This document shows, one piece after another, positions 23,579 to 33,300 of a stretch of 64,000 nt of DNA. The notes beneath the pieces are model-generated. The model saw nothing but the letters and a program-made list of their open reading frames with translations. It was not told the origin of the DNA and made no database searches. This DNA comes from Platycnemis pennipes (lineage: Eukaryota; Arthropoda; Insecta; Odonata; Platycnemididae), in NCBI GenBank assembly GCA_933228895.1, contig OW121852.1:58322872-58386871 (forward strand), given 5' to 3'. Position 1 is the first letter of the stretch. Each line of letters begins with the position of its first letter. The position numbers and the translations under genes are program-made.

Positions 23579-25372
23579 TTAGTGGGAACGTCGAAATTGT
23601 TTCCTGGATGTCAAAATAACAGACATTTCTGGCTTTAGATTTTATGTCCCTAATATCAACAGTGATCTGAAATTATCATCATACACGTTTGTTCTCAAAT
23701 TGTTCTTCACGTATTTCATTCTTGAAAATGTTTGTTCACACAAGTATGTTGTTCCAAAGATTGAAAGGTTACTTGATGCAAAAGTTTTGACACTATGAAA
23801 GTCTTCCTTGGGCAAAAACTGGTAAAAACCCACCAGTCCTTCTTTGAACTTGTCCCTTAGCAGGTCATTTTCTTGCAACTCAATGGCCTCCAGCTGCAGT
23901 TCATCTGGGCAACTGGCCACATCTGCTTCAAATGGGTTTTGAAACAGTCTCACTACTTCTTCCTTTGAATCCAAGTCAGGAAACAGCTCCTAAAACTGCA
24001 TCTGGAGATCTTTGATGATCTCGCTTGCAAATGACGTGGGAAACTCAGCTGTTGCTTCAGGCATGAAGACCTTGCACTGCTGAAAGTGTATCAAGTTTTT
24101 GGTATGTACTTGTTCCAAAAACAAGACAAGTTTAGAACTTAAGGCCTTTAGGTGGGTATATAGATCAGAAAATAATTTTTTCTCTCCTTGTAGTTTTAGG
24201 TTCAGAAAATTTAAATGACTAGTTATGTCTGCAGCAAAGGCCGATTTCCATACCCACTCTTCATCAGACTGTAATGGCTGTGGCTTGCCTTTGCTTTCCA
24301 GGAATTCACCTATTTTCTTTCAAAATTCGAATACTCTGCTCAGAACTTTTTCACAACTTAGCCATTTCACTGCTGTGTAATACGATAAATATTGCGATTC
24401 CTTGCCTGTATCTTTCAATATGTTTCTGCACTGTCTATGGTTGAGCCCATGTGACTTTATTAAATTCACCATCTTCACCACAGGATTCAGTACACTGCTA
24501 ATGTTCACATATTTAGCACGCAAAGCTTGCTTGTGAATAATACAGTGCAGGAACATTGGTTGTGGAATGTTTTTCTCACTACACATCTGCTTCATTTGTC
24601 CAACCAACCCTTTCTTTATGCCACTCATATTCTTTCCTCCATCAACAGTCAGGCAACTGAAGTTAGTCCAGTCCAAATTATAATCAGCAAATGCTTTTTT
24701 CAATTCATTGAACATATCCTCTCCGGTAACAGTGCCGTAATGCTATGCAGGGAAGCCAGCTCTTGTGTTATGTTCATGTCTTCATCCACACCCCTAATGA
24801 ACACAAGCAGTTGAGAGGTGAAACAGCTTGCAATTTAAAAATCACGAAACATGCTTGCATTTTTCGCTCTTTGAGTCACAATATTTTCATCCATGTCTGC
24901 AACATGGCAGGAAATGGTATTTGCACCCAAAGCATATTTTTAAATCGTTTCGACTTTTCTGGGCAAAGTTTCACAGCCACCTCGAACAAACATTCCTTCA
25001 CTACCTCACCATCTTTAAACGGTTTGCCGCTTTTAGCCAGGACCTAGGCAACTTTATAACTGAGCTTTTAAGGATACATTTTCATTTGAGGATTATCTGA
25101 ACAATGTCCTTTGAGATGTGGGTTGATTTTGTAATTTAGAAAATTTTTTCTCCACGGACTTTACCCTCGAACTGTGCATACTTCTCCTGATGTTTGCTTC
25201 GATGATTACGGCGCAGGTTGTATTCTTTCATCACAGCCACGGTTTCGTTGCAGATCATACACAATGCTTTCTCGCCGGATTTGATGAAGAAGTATTTGAA
25301 ACTCCATTCTTCTTGAAATTGCCGACCATCGGCGTCTATTTTTCTTTTCCTCTTCTCGGAGACGTTGGGCAA
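23579..25372 (-). pseudogene. hAT transposase of ZBED5/GTF2IRD2 type, decayed
   Basis: Pieces in the right order on the minus strand spell a hAT-superfamily transposase. A BED zinc finger at 25372-25136 has CMIC and HRSKH metal ligands. A badly shifted stretch at 25135-24716 follows. At 24715-24320 are TVDGGKNMSG, LHCIIHKQAL and AVKWLSCEKVLSRVFEF, typical of the RNase-H-like core. A helical insertion lies at about 24300-23995, and the C-terminal dimerisation block (LCEQTFSRMKYVKNNLRT) at 23770-23690. In-frame stops occur at 23990-23992 and 23642-23644; beyond the latter the family C-terminus continues to TAA at 23579-23581. Several frameshifts are also present. Host genes derived from this family exist (ZBED5, GTF2IRD2), but the breaks make this a dead transposon copy. 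Confidence 0.85.
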
Positions 25373-26117
25373 TAAAAAAAAGTGACTTCAACATCAATAA
25401 ATAGTGAAACGGAAAGTATGTTACACAAAATATCGCTAAAAAAAACCTGATTATGCGCACTAATTTCGTCGCAATTATAGCTGTAAATAGCCCGAAACAA
25501 TTTTTAAAAATTGTTTTTTTAAATCTAAAATTAAACACCTGAATACAGTCTGAAAATATATCCACTTATGGTAGAAAGATTGTTTCTTTAAATGTTCCCT
25601 CTTCAGAATAGTCGGAAAATTCTTGTTAAACTAACGACACTCCCAATACTTTACACACACTGGTAATTTTTTACCCAAAGGAAATTATCACTAAATAAAA
25701 TAGAGTGGAACATGTTTCGAAATTAGAATTTTCTAACTGACACCAGCCCTTCACCATCGCAGCAGTCAACCGCAACTGGCAAACTGATATCAAAATAATC
25801 AAGTCTTGAACAAGTAGCAAACCATTTAAAAGCTCTACCACTAGATGGCGTCATATCATCTCATTGACCAAGAACACTGTATAATACTTATTGAGTGTTC
25901 TTGTCATTGACTGTGAACAGAAGTAGAAAAGGTTAGCAACGAATAAGGTTTTGCAATGAGGTGAACGGTTGGAAAACATAACGCACTGCTGCAGGCCTCT
26001 TTTTTAAGTCGGTAAAAACGTTACGTCCACGTAAGCGACGGTTGATCTTGGCAGTATACACGTGAATTTCTGTAATATTTTTCCGAAGATGAAAGGGTCT
26101 CCATGGGCCGGACGAGA
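25373..26117 (-). other. Upstream non-coding part of the hAT remnant
   Basis: Lies between the BED finger and the hAT end on the minus strand and should be the element's 5' untranslated region. It contains a 10-bp inverted repeat (CAAGAACACT at about 25869, AGTGTTCTTG at about 25894). No separate gene seen. Confidence 0.5.
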
Positions 26118-26167
26118 GGGCCTCGCGGGCCACATCTGGCCCTCGGGCCGTAGTTTGGAGACCCCTA
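26118..26167 (-). mobile_element. hAT terminal sequence (5' end of the hAT remnant)
   Basis: On the minus strand, starting at 26167: TAGGGGTCTCCAAACTACGG, then CCCGAGGGCCAGATGTGGCC, the form of many hAT ends (CAGGGGTCTCCAAACTACGGCC). It abuts a coding stretch of the LINE precisely, and the adjoining 8 bases (CTCTAGAC on the minus strand, 26168-26175) fit the nTnnnnAn pattern of hAT target sites. No second copy of these 8 bases was found at the other side, so the left end of the element is lost or unrecognised. Confidence 0.7.
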
Positions 26168-26822
26168 GTCTAGAGTATCAAAAGCTTTTCTTATGTCTAT
26201 GAATAGGCCCCCAGTGCGATTATTTGAATTGATTTCATTGAGTATTTTTGTCATAAAATTCATAAGGGCATCTTCCGCACTCCTTCCAGATCTGAAACCA
26301 TATTGGTTCTTACTAAAGAAATTTTCTTTTTCAAGGAACCTAATAGCCTCCTTTTGACTAATGATTCAAAAATGTTTGATATAGTGGGCAGTAATGAGAT
26401 AGGGCGATAATTATGAATTTCATTTCGATCACCCTTTTTAAAGACTTGAATAACTACAGCTTTTTTCAGTACATTGGGAAATTCGCCAGTAGTAACACTC
26501 AAATTACAAGCATATGCCAGTGCTGACGCTATTGTTTCAATAACTAGTTTTAAAACATTTCCGTTTATGCCATAAATTCCTGGAGAGGTAACATTTTTGA
26601 GGGATTTTACCGTCTTTACTATTTCATCTGAAAGTATAGGATCGAAGAAGAATGATTTGGGAATACTCCTCCTATCACATGGATTAGCAACAAATTTACA
26701 TTTTAAAGCGTCATGTTTGGGTTTAGCACATTCCGAAACTTTAGCAAAGTAGGTACTGAACTCACTTGCCATTTCCAGATCGTCAACAACGACTTTGCCG
26801 TTTACTTTTATAGGTCGAAGAC
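26168..26822 (-). pseudogene. LINE ORF2 fragment, reverse transcriptase N-terminal part
   Basis: Minus-strand fragment of a non-LTR retrotransposon polyprotein, resembling the Jockey/CR1 side of the family. It includes the pre-RT linker (VNGKVVVDDLEMASEF), then VTSPGIYGING, KKAVVIQVFKKGD, NYRPISLLPTISNIFESLVK, and after a one-base frameshift near 26335-26345 NQYGFRSGRSAEDAL and motif A, FIDIRKAFDTLD, at 26203-26168. It stops there because the hAT end begins. The YADD region and everything after are missing. It continues across the Harbinger-like insertion into 29901-30350. Confidence 0.85.
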
Positions 26823-27225
26823 TTAGGGCCGTATTCACAACCTCGTATGGAGTGAAGCTTCCACTCCTTATGACGTAAATCAACACTACATGGTATTCAG
26901 AAGCTCTATGGAGTGGCGGTCTCACTGCGGTTGTAGTAACAGCCGGCCTAAAGTGGTAGGGTACCCATACCCACCCTAAAATCACCACTACATCGAATAT
27001 CAACATGGCCGACGGCGTATAATGGTCGACGCTTCGCAAATATAAACACTGTTTTCATACGATATAAGGTTATTAAGCGTCATTGTTACGTTTTGTAATA
27101 TCAAGCAACATAGCAAGAGTACACTGATATCAACTTGTGTGCGATCAATGAAAGAGTTTGGCAGGAATATCTTGATTACGGATTCTGGGTAATGAATCAA
27201 AATTTGTATGTTAAACACACGAAAG

Positions 27226-27296
27226 GCAGTTTGGGTTAGGGGTTAGGTGCTTGCTTCACAGTGACGACGACCCTGGTTCGTAACTCTACTCCTCCA
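27226..27296 (+). repeat. tRNA-like module inside Harbinger-like copy 1 (plus)
   Basis: GGGTTAGGTGCTTGCTTCAC followed by CCCTGGTTCGTAACTC resembles the A box/B box arrangement of tRNA-derived SINEs. It is not foldable into a real tRNA by eye. The same module is at 28760-28830 in copy 2. Confidence 0.4.
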
Positions 27297-27383
27297 GTTT
27301 TTTTTCGTCGCAGTTTCGTTGTACGACTGTCACTGGTTTTGCATATTTTTAATCTGTTTACCCGGGATGCATTTTAACTATTT

Positions 27384-27479
27384 CACGTACTAATTACGTA
27401 ATTTGCTAAAATTGCGTAATTATTACGTAAAATAGTTAATTACGTTATTTACCTAAATCGCGTAAGTAATTAGCACGTG
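27384..27479. repeat. TTACGTAA palindrome cluster (copy 1)
   Basis: CACGTACTAATTAC on the left pairs with GTAATTAGCACGTG on the right with one mismatch, and the interior holds several TACGTAA and GCGTAATTA motifs. The matching region of copy 2 is at 28918-29026 and has an extra GCGTAATTATT unit, showing slippage between copies. Confidence 0.65.
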
Positions 27480-27750
27480 GCGGAAATACGCCCGCACGCC
27501 CTGTCGTTTTTTGTGTACGAAATTAACGGAAGAGCATGAAGTGTGATCGTGATTTTTAATTTCCGTATCTCTGGCCACGCAGTCCCGACGCACGTAAAAC
27601 ATTTGTTCTAATTTACCTGGTGCCGTGATTTTCCAGCGCTGTGCTTTTTTGGAAAAACTAATCGCAAGAGAAAAAAGAACTTAAGCTCTGCAATCATATA
27701 ATTGTAAGTATCTACCGAAATGTTCGGGTGATCGGGCGAAATGTTCTGGT

Positions 27751-27806
27751 GGGAGAGAGTTTCGAACCAGGGACGTCGCTTGGAAACTGATAAAATACCA
27801 GCGGTA
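27751..27806 (-). repeat. tRNA-like module inside Harbinger-like copy 1 (minus)
   Basis: On the minus strand CCGCTGGTATTTTATCAGTT, then CCCTGGTTCGAAACTC (B-box-like GGTTCGAAACT). Opposite in orientation to the module at 27226-27296; counterpart in copy 2 at 29300-29354. Confidence 0.4.
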
Positions 27807-28353
27807 ACAAATAATTTTGAAGAATTAATGTTTTGCACATTTACAGGAGCATGTTAGAATACATATGATTAAATATCATAGTAATGTGGAGTGTGTGTAC
27901 GTAAGAGTGTGGATTGTTAATAAAAACCAATGTTACCTATTCAATATTATAACTGTGTGAAAAATGTGCCATCCTTATTTTTATTGCATATATTTTGTGC
28001 TGAGAATAGCTATTTTACGAATAAGAGACTGATATTCTAATAATATTTAAATTATTGATCATGTATATCAGAATAATATTTATACAATCCCAAGGAGACC
28101 ATGGGATTGATGTTCAAAACTCCCTCTATTTTACACCTTGTTCCGTATATAACCGTATCCAGGATTACGTAAATGTCGCTGCTTACACTTGAGTCAAGTT
28201 GGCAACATAGCGACCATCGCGACCATCAACACTCCAGAAGAAGGAGTGGAAGTAGTGGCGCTGAATGCCAATTTGCAGGAGAAGGAGCACTAATCTTCAT
28301 GGAGTGAAGCTGCAACTTGGCGATGTAGTGGAGACATCTGAATGCGGCCCTTA

Positions 28354-29897
28354 GGGCCGTATTCACAACCTCCAATGGAGTGGAGCTTCCACTCCTTATG
28401 ACGTAAATCAACACTACATGGTATTCAGAAGCTCTATGGAGTGGCGGTCTCACTGCGGTTGTAGTAACAGCCGGCCTAAAGTGGTAGGGTACCCATACCC
28501 ACCCTAAAATCACCACTACATCGAATATCAACATGGCCGAGGGCGTATAATGGTCGACGCTTCGCAAATATAAACGCTGTTTTCATGCGATATAAGGTTA
28601 TTAAGCGTCATTGATACGTTTTGTAATATCAAGCAACATAGCAAGAGTACACTGATATCAACTTGTGTGCGATCAATGAAACTGTTTGGCAGGAATATCT
28701 TGATTACGGATTCTGGATTACGGATTATGAATCAAAATTTGTATTTAACATATATGCATGGCAGTTTGGGTTAGGGGTTAGGTGCTTGCTTCACAGTGTC
28801 GACGCCCCTGGTTCGTAACTCTACTCCTCCAGTTTTTTTTCGTCGCAGTTTCGTTGTACGACTGTCACTGGTTTTGCATATTTTTAATCTGTTTACCCGG
28901 GATGCATTTTAACTATTTCACGTACTAATTACGTAATTTGCTAAAATTGCGTAATTATTGCGTAATTATTACGTAAAATAGTTAATTACGTTATTTACCT
29001 AAATCACGTAAGTAATTAGCACGTGGCGGAAATACGTCCGCACGCCCTGTAGTTTTTTGTGTACGAAATTAACGGAAGAGCATGAAGTGTGATCGTGATT
29101 TTTAATTTCCGTATCTCTGGCCACGCAGTCCCGACGCACGTACAAAATTTGTTCTAATTTGCCTGGTGCCGCGATTTTCCAGCACTGTGCTTTTTTGGAA
29201 AAACTAATCGCAAGAGAAAAAAGAACTTAAGCTCTGCAATCATATAATTGTAAGTATCTACCGAAATGTTCGGGTGATCGGGCGAAATGTTCTGGTGGGA
29301 GCGAGTTTCGAACCAGGGACATCGCTTGGAAACTGATAAAATACCAGCGGTAACAAATAATTTTGAAGAATTGATGTTTTGCACATTTTCAGGAGCATGT
29401 TAGAATGCATATGATTAAATATCATAGTAATGTGGAGTGTATGTACGTAAGAGTATGGATTGTTAATAAAAACCAATGTTATTCCTTATTATAACTGTGT
29501 GAAAAATGTGCCATCCTTATTTTTATTGCATATATTTTGTACTGACTGTGAGAATAGCTATTTTACGAATAAGAGACTGATATTCCAATAATATTTAAAT
29601 TATTGATCATGTATATCAGAATAATATAATAATATTTATACAATCCAATGGAGACCATGGGATTGATGTTCAAAACTCCCTCTATTTTACACCTAGTTCC
29701 GTATATAACCGTAACCAGGATTACGTAAATGTCGCTGCTTACACTTGAGTCGAGTTGGCAACATAGCGACTATCAACACTCCGGAAGAAGGAGTGGAAGT
29801 AGTGGTGCAGAATGCCAATTTGCAGGAGAAGGAGCACTAATCTTCATGCAGTGAAGCTGCGACTAAGCGATGTAGTGGAGACATCTGAATGCGGCCC
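28354..29897. mobile_element. PIF/Harbinger-like non-autonomous element, copy 2
   Basis: 1544 bp, same orientation and closely similar to copy 1 throughout, with scattered substitutions and small insertions (for example near 28715, 28960 and 29628). It begins GGGCCGTATTCACAACCTCC and ends GAATGCGGCCC, and is flanked by the shared TTA at 28351-28353 and by TTA at 29898-29900. No transposase. Confidence 0.8.
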
Positions 29898-29900
29898 TTA

Positions 29901-30350
29901 CACCTGATTTCTCCTTCCCTGTCATTTCTTTGAAGGTTTTCCATTGTAAATTAGGTTTACTGAGGCAGATGACAAAGTAATTCATGTCATAGGTATTGGA
30001 AGCTTCTCTAAGTTTATTTCTCAGGTGGTTCCGATACTTTAAGTAATTATTTCTCAGGTTTACGTTACTGGAAAGTCGTCAACTTTTTTCAAACAAGTGA
30101 TTTTTTCTTTCAATAATTTTAAGCAAGGTATTTGCCATCCACGGCTTTAACATTAAGGGTTTTTGTCATCCATAAAAATGTATGTCGACGACTGAAGGCA
30201 CTGATTTGTTTATAATGGAATTGAATGCTCTAGCGGCAATTTTCTCATTTAATATATTTAATTAGTCCAATCCGAGTTGTTCAATCAGCAAGAGTTTTAA
30301 AATTTTCAAAGTTTATTCTATTTTTATGGGGGTTAGACAATATGGTCATT
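29901..30350 (-). pseudogene. LINE ORF2 fragment, linker upstream of reverse transcriptase
   Basis: Upstream half of the same LINE as 26168-26822. The minus-strand frame reads INFENFKTLLIEQLGLD, EKIAARAFNSIINKSVPSV, KPWMANTLLKIIERKNHLFE, NNYLKYRNHLRNKLREASN and LQWKTFKEMTGKEKSGV, the usual order of the segment between endonuclease and reverse transcriptase. At least three stops and a frame change interrupt it. It ends at the TTA (TAA on the minus strand) of the Harbinger insertion; deleting the insertion and one TTA joins KEKSGV directly to SLRPIKVNG in frame. The endonuclease domain was not recognised beyond 30350. Confidence 0.8.
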
Positions 30351-33300
30351 TAATTATCTATCTATCATTCTCTATTATATCTAAGTGAATAACATCATAC
30401 AATCAGAACATCAAATTATACATAAAAGTAATGTACCGACGCTGAAACTGAATAGTAATAATCCAGAAATCAGTACCCACATTACCGGAATCTCAGGATT
30501 TAAATTTCCAGTTGCAAAACTCGTTTAGCCGTAGAACAAACAAATTATATTCATAAAAATGGAATTCCTGAGGATCGATCAAAAACACATTTCCTATGCA
30601 AGTTAGGAATATCACCCCGTCTCTCGAGAATAAATAAACCACCAAACAAGATACTAACATTTTCAGCAAGAAGACATCGACGAGGAACAAACTGCTATCG
30701 CAATGCTTTCCCTCCAAGAAAGCTGACGGCCACACACGGCGACGGCCCTCAAGTTTCCTAAGTCAATGTATGCGGTCCCTAAGGTGAACGTTTTAAGGCG
30801 TGGAGTGAGTGACTTTTATGACGGGCACTTATCGACACGTCAGCAAACATCTGAAGCAGTAGAAGTGTCGAAACCGAAACAGAGTGAAAACTTCCTTTGC
30901 CATCGGCAAAGTAACCCGAAAACTTTGTTTCGTTACAGATTTCCTCGGCAGATACCAAGGGTCGATGCAACACACCTGTGAGCAAATTCCAAACGCTACC
31001 AACACCTGTCAAAGATTCAATTCCTACGCAACGCGCAGCTTCGACGGCCATTTCAACGTCGCCAAAGGCGTATCGAATCGGGGACCACTAAAATTATCCA
31101 AAGGGAAGGAGAGAGAGAAAAAAATAAACAAAGTCAACCGCCTTGTCCTAAACTTTGACATTTCCAGCCTCAAAGCTATGTGAAGACGTTTCGACGGCAC
31201 CTATCACCCGTAATTCAAGTTGGGAAGAGCCGAGACGAGGACGTTTAGCGAGATCTGCTCCATTCCCACAATGAAAGTGGCCGAGAAGCAGTCCTCCGCC
31301 ACCCGCCGTCCATGTACAAGGTGCACACCTACAGACAAGGACACAGACACACCCCACGGAGCGGCACAAGTAATCTCGAACTTTGAACGAACTTTCCTCA
31401 GCCGTTAACACGTCTCGAAGTTAGTACTCCGCACTATCTGGCCGCCATCTAGAGTAAGGGAAGCACAAGCTCTCAAATTAGTAATTTGAAGGGAATGAGG
31501 AAAAAATAAAAGAAACTCACGGGAACCTATTCCAGAATTTCCAGAGTTCTAGAGATCTTGAAGGTGGATGGTGCATTCTCATTCAGAGAGAAACATGACG
31601 AAGTTGTAACAACGCTGTCGTGAATGCTTCAAATTGAAGAGACGTTTCGAGATCTACCATCACTCTGTTCTCATTCCTCTTTCTATGCAAATATCTAGTA
31701 ACGTTCATGATTCACCACATACCGGAAGAGAAGTTTAAAACTAATCAAAAAACTTATGTCCTTCTAGGGTATTCAACAAAATTCAAGAACAAGCAATTTG
31801 AAGTACAATGATTTCGTTTTTCATCATTTAATAATTTCTTATATTTCCGAAAACTTCTACATTTAGCGCGAGAGAAATTTACCGAAGCAATTCTGCAATT
31901 CATTATCTTTAATGATGTGGGATTTTTCATAAGAAATACTTATTTATGGGTACTGGAGAGAAATAATGTTCTCACGGCAACACTAGCAGTCCAAAAATTA
32001 AAAAATGTTTTTCATTTGTCGTTAATGAGACGTCGTTAACTCTTTCTGAGTGATAGCGAGATCGATCAAGTGAGATTCCCAATATGTATTTCGATTTGCT
32101 TTTGTTTGGTCTCATATAATCATAATTCTGGAACATATTTATACTTTCAATATAATATCAAGATTTCAATATAAAAATTAAGATCAATCAATATGAATAT
32201 CACTTCATATTAATGAGATTGGAAACCGGAGAAAAATGAATTAGTGCTTCCTTTGAACGAATTTTAACAGTTATGCTCCAGGAACCTTGATTTTTCTCTC
32301 TATAAACTTCCTCTGAAATATGCTCGCAGGACGAGTTTTCCAAGATGGCAAACATAAATTAATAACTAAGGATTTTTCATTCCCAAAACTGCTTAAAGCA
32401 AAATTACAAGAATATCATATACGCCTTTACGCTAGCCTATCGCTACAACCAAAATTTTAGAAGCACACAAAACTAACGTCTAGCTCCGCCAAAGTTCAGT
32501 GAACTACAATCTCTTAGCTAGTAAATAAAAGCTAGAAAACCTCTCATCCACAGAAGAGCAGCGTGATTGATGGCTAAAAAAATAACCTTATCTTGATTTA
32601 CAGTTTCATTGGAGAGCTCGCTTCCTCACCTAGAAGACGAAATATTTCTTTGGCGGAATTAAGGAATTGGAACCAAAATTGAGACAAAAAAACACAGGTT
32701 CTGCAACAGCCTCGGAATAAATGGAAAAGAATGAAAACTAAAAGATAGATTATGACCTAACTAAGCGCATCACCAGAAACTGAGCTATTTTTCTTCGTTC
32801 ACGGTTAGAAATCCCCAAGGGTAAAAGAAATTGCAGGACCAAAATACTTCTCTTGTACTACTATAATAGGGCACGAATAACAATTACATATTGCAGGAAG
32901 ACACACTGTACATAGTATTCAAAACACAGGCGAGATCGCATTAGATTTCCAAAAAGCGAAATTTTTACTTCGACAGCCGGAAAAAACTATGGATACTGCT
33001 GGGTGCACCCGCTTTGATCCATGTACATGCAATATTCACTCACTCAAGCTATTTGAAGAGTTCTTGAAGAGCCCTCAGTATCAAAAAGCAGTGCTGCAAG
33101 CATCAAGCAAACCATCGACAAGAGAAGCGGTAAATCGATGGAATGACTCTCAGCAAAAGAGATTGTTTGCCAAGTGAAAGTAACGAGAAATACAACCCCG
33201 CAGCCATGGCAAAGGATCAATCGAAACGTCTAAATACTCAAAGGACTCGAAACGGCAGATAATAGACAAAAGCGAAATGAACCAATGAGCCTGCGAGGAG

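Larger units (their letters stand above)
26826..28350. mobile_element. PIF/Harbinger-like non-autonomous element, copy 1
   Basis: 1525 bp beginning GGGCCGTATTCACAACCTC and ending GAATGCGGCCC, so the ends form a short imperfect inverted repeat (GGGCCG-ATTCA). TTA stands at each border (26823-26825 and 28351-28353), the three-base target duplication typical of PIF/Harbinger. No transposase is present. Inside are two tRNA-like modules in opposite orientation and a central cluster of TTACGTAA-type palindromes. Several open frames inside (for example minus 27608-27838) are also found in copy 2 and have no protein-family character. Confidence 0.8.

Noticed and set aside
23642..25372. Domesticated host gene of ZBED5/GTF2IRD2 type
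   Set aside because: Multiple stops and frameshifts, and an adjoining hAT end, indicate a dead transposon rather than a preserved host gene.
26823..27039. N-terminal part of the long minus-strand frame ending at 26260
   Set aside because: These residues come from the Harbinger-like insertion reading into the LINE; the same N-terminus recurs in copy 2 (28226-28567), so it is not part of the LINE protein.
27608..27838. 76-codon minus-strand frame repeated at 29154-29384
   Set aside because: It is conserved only because both transposon copies are similar; its sequence spans a tRNA-like module and has no protein-family character.
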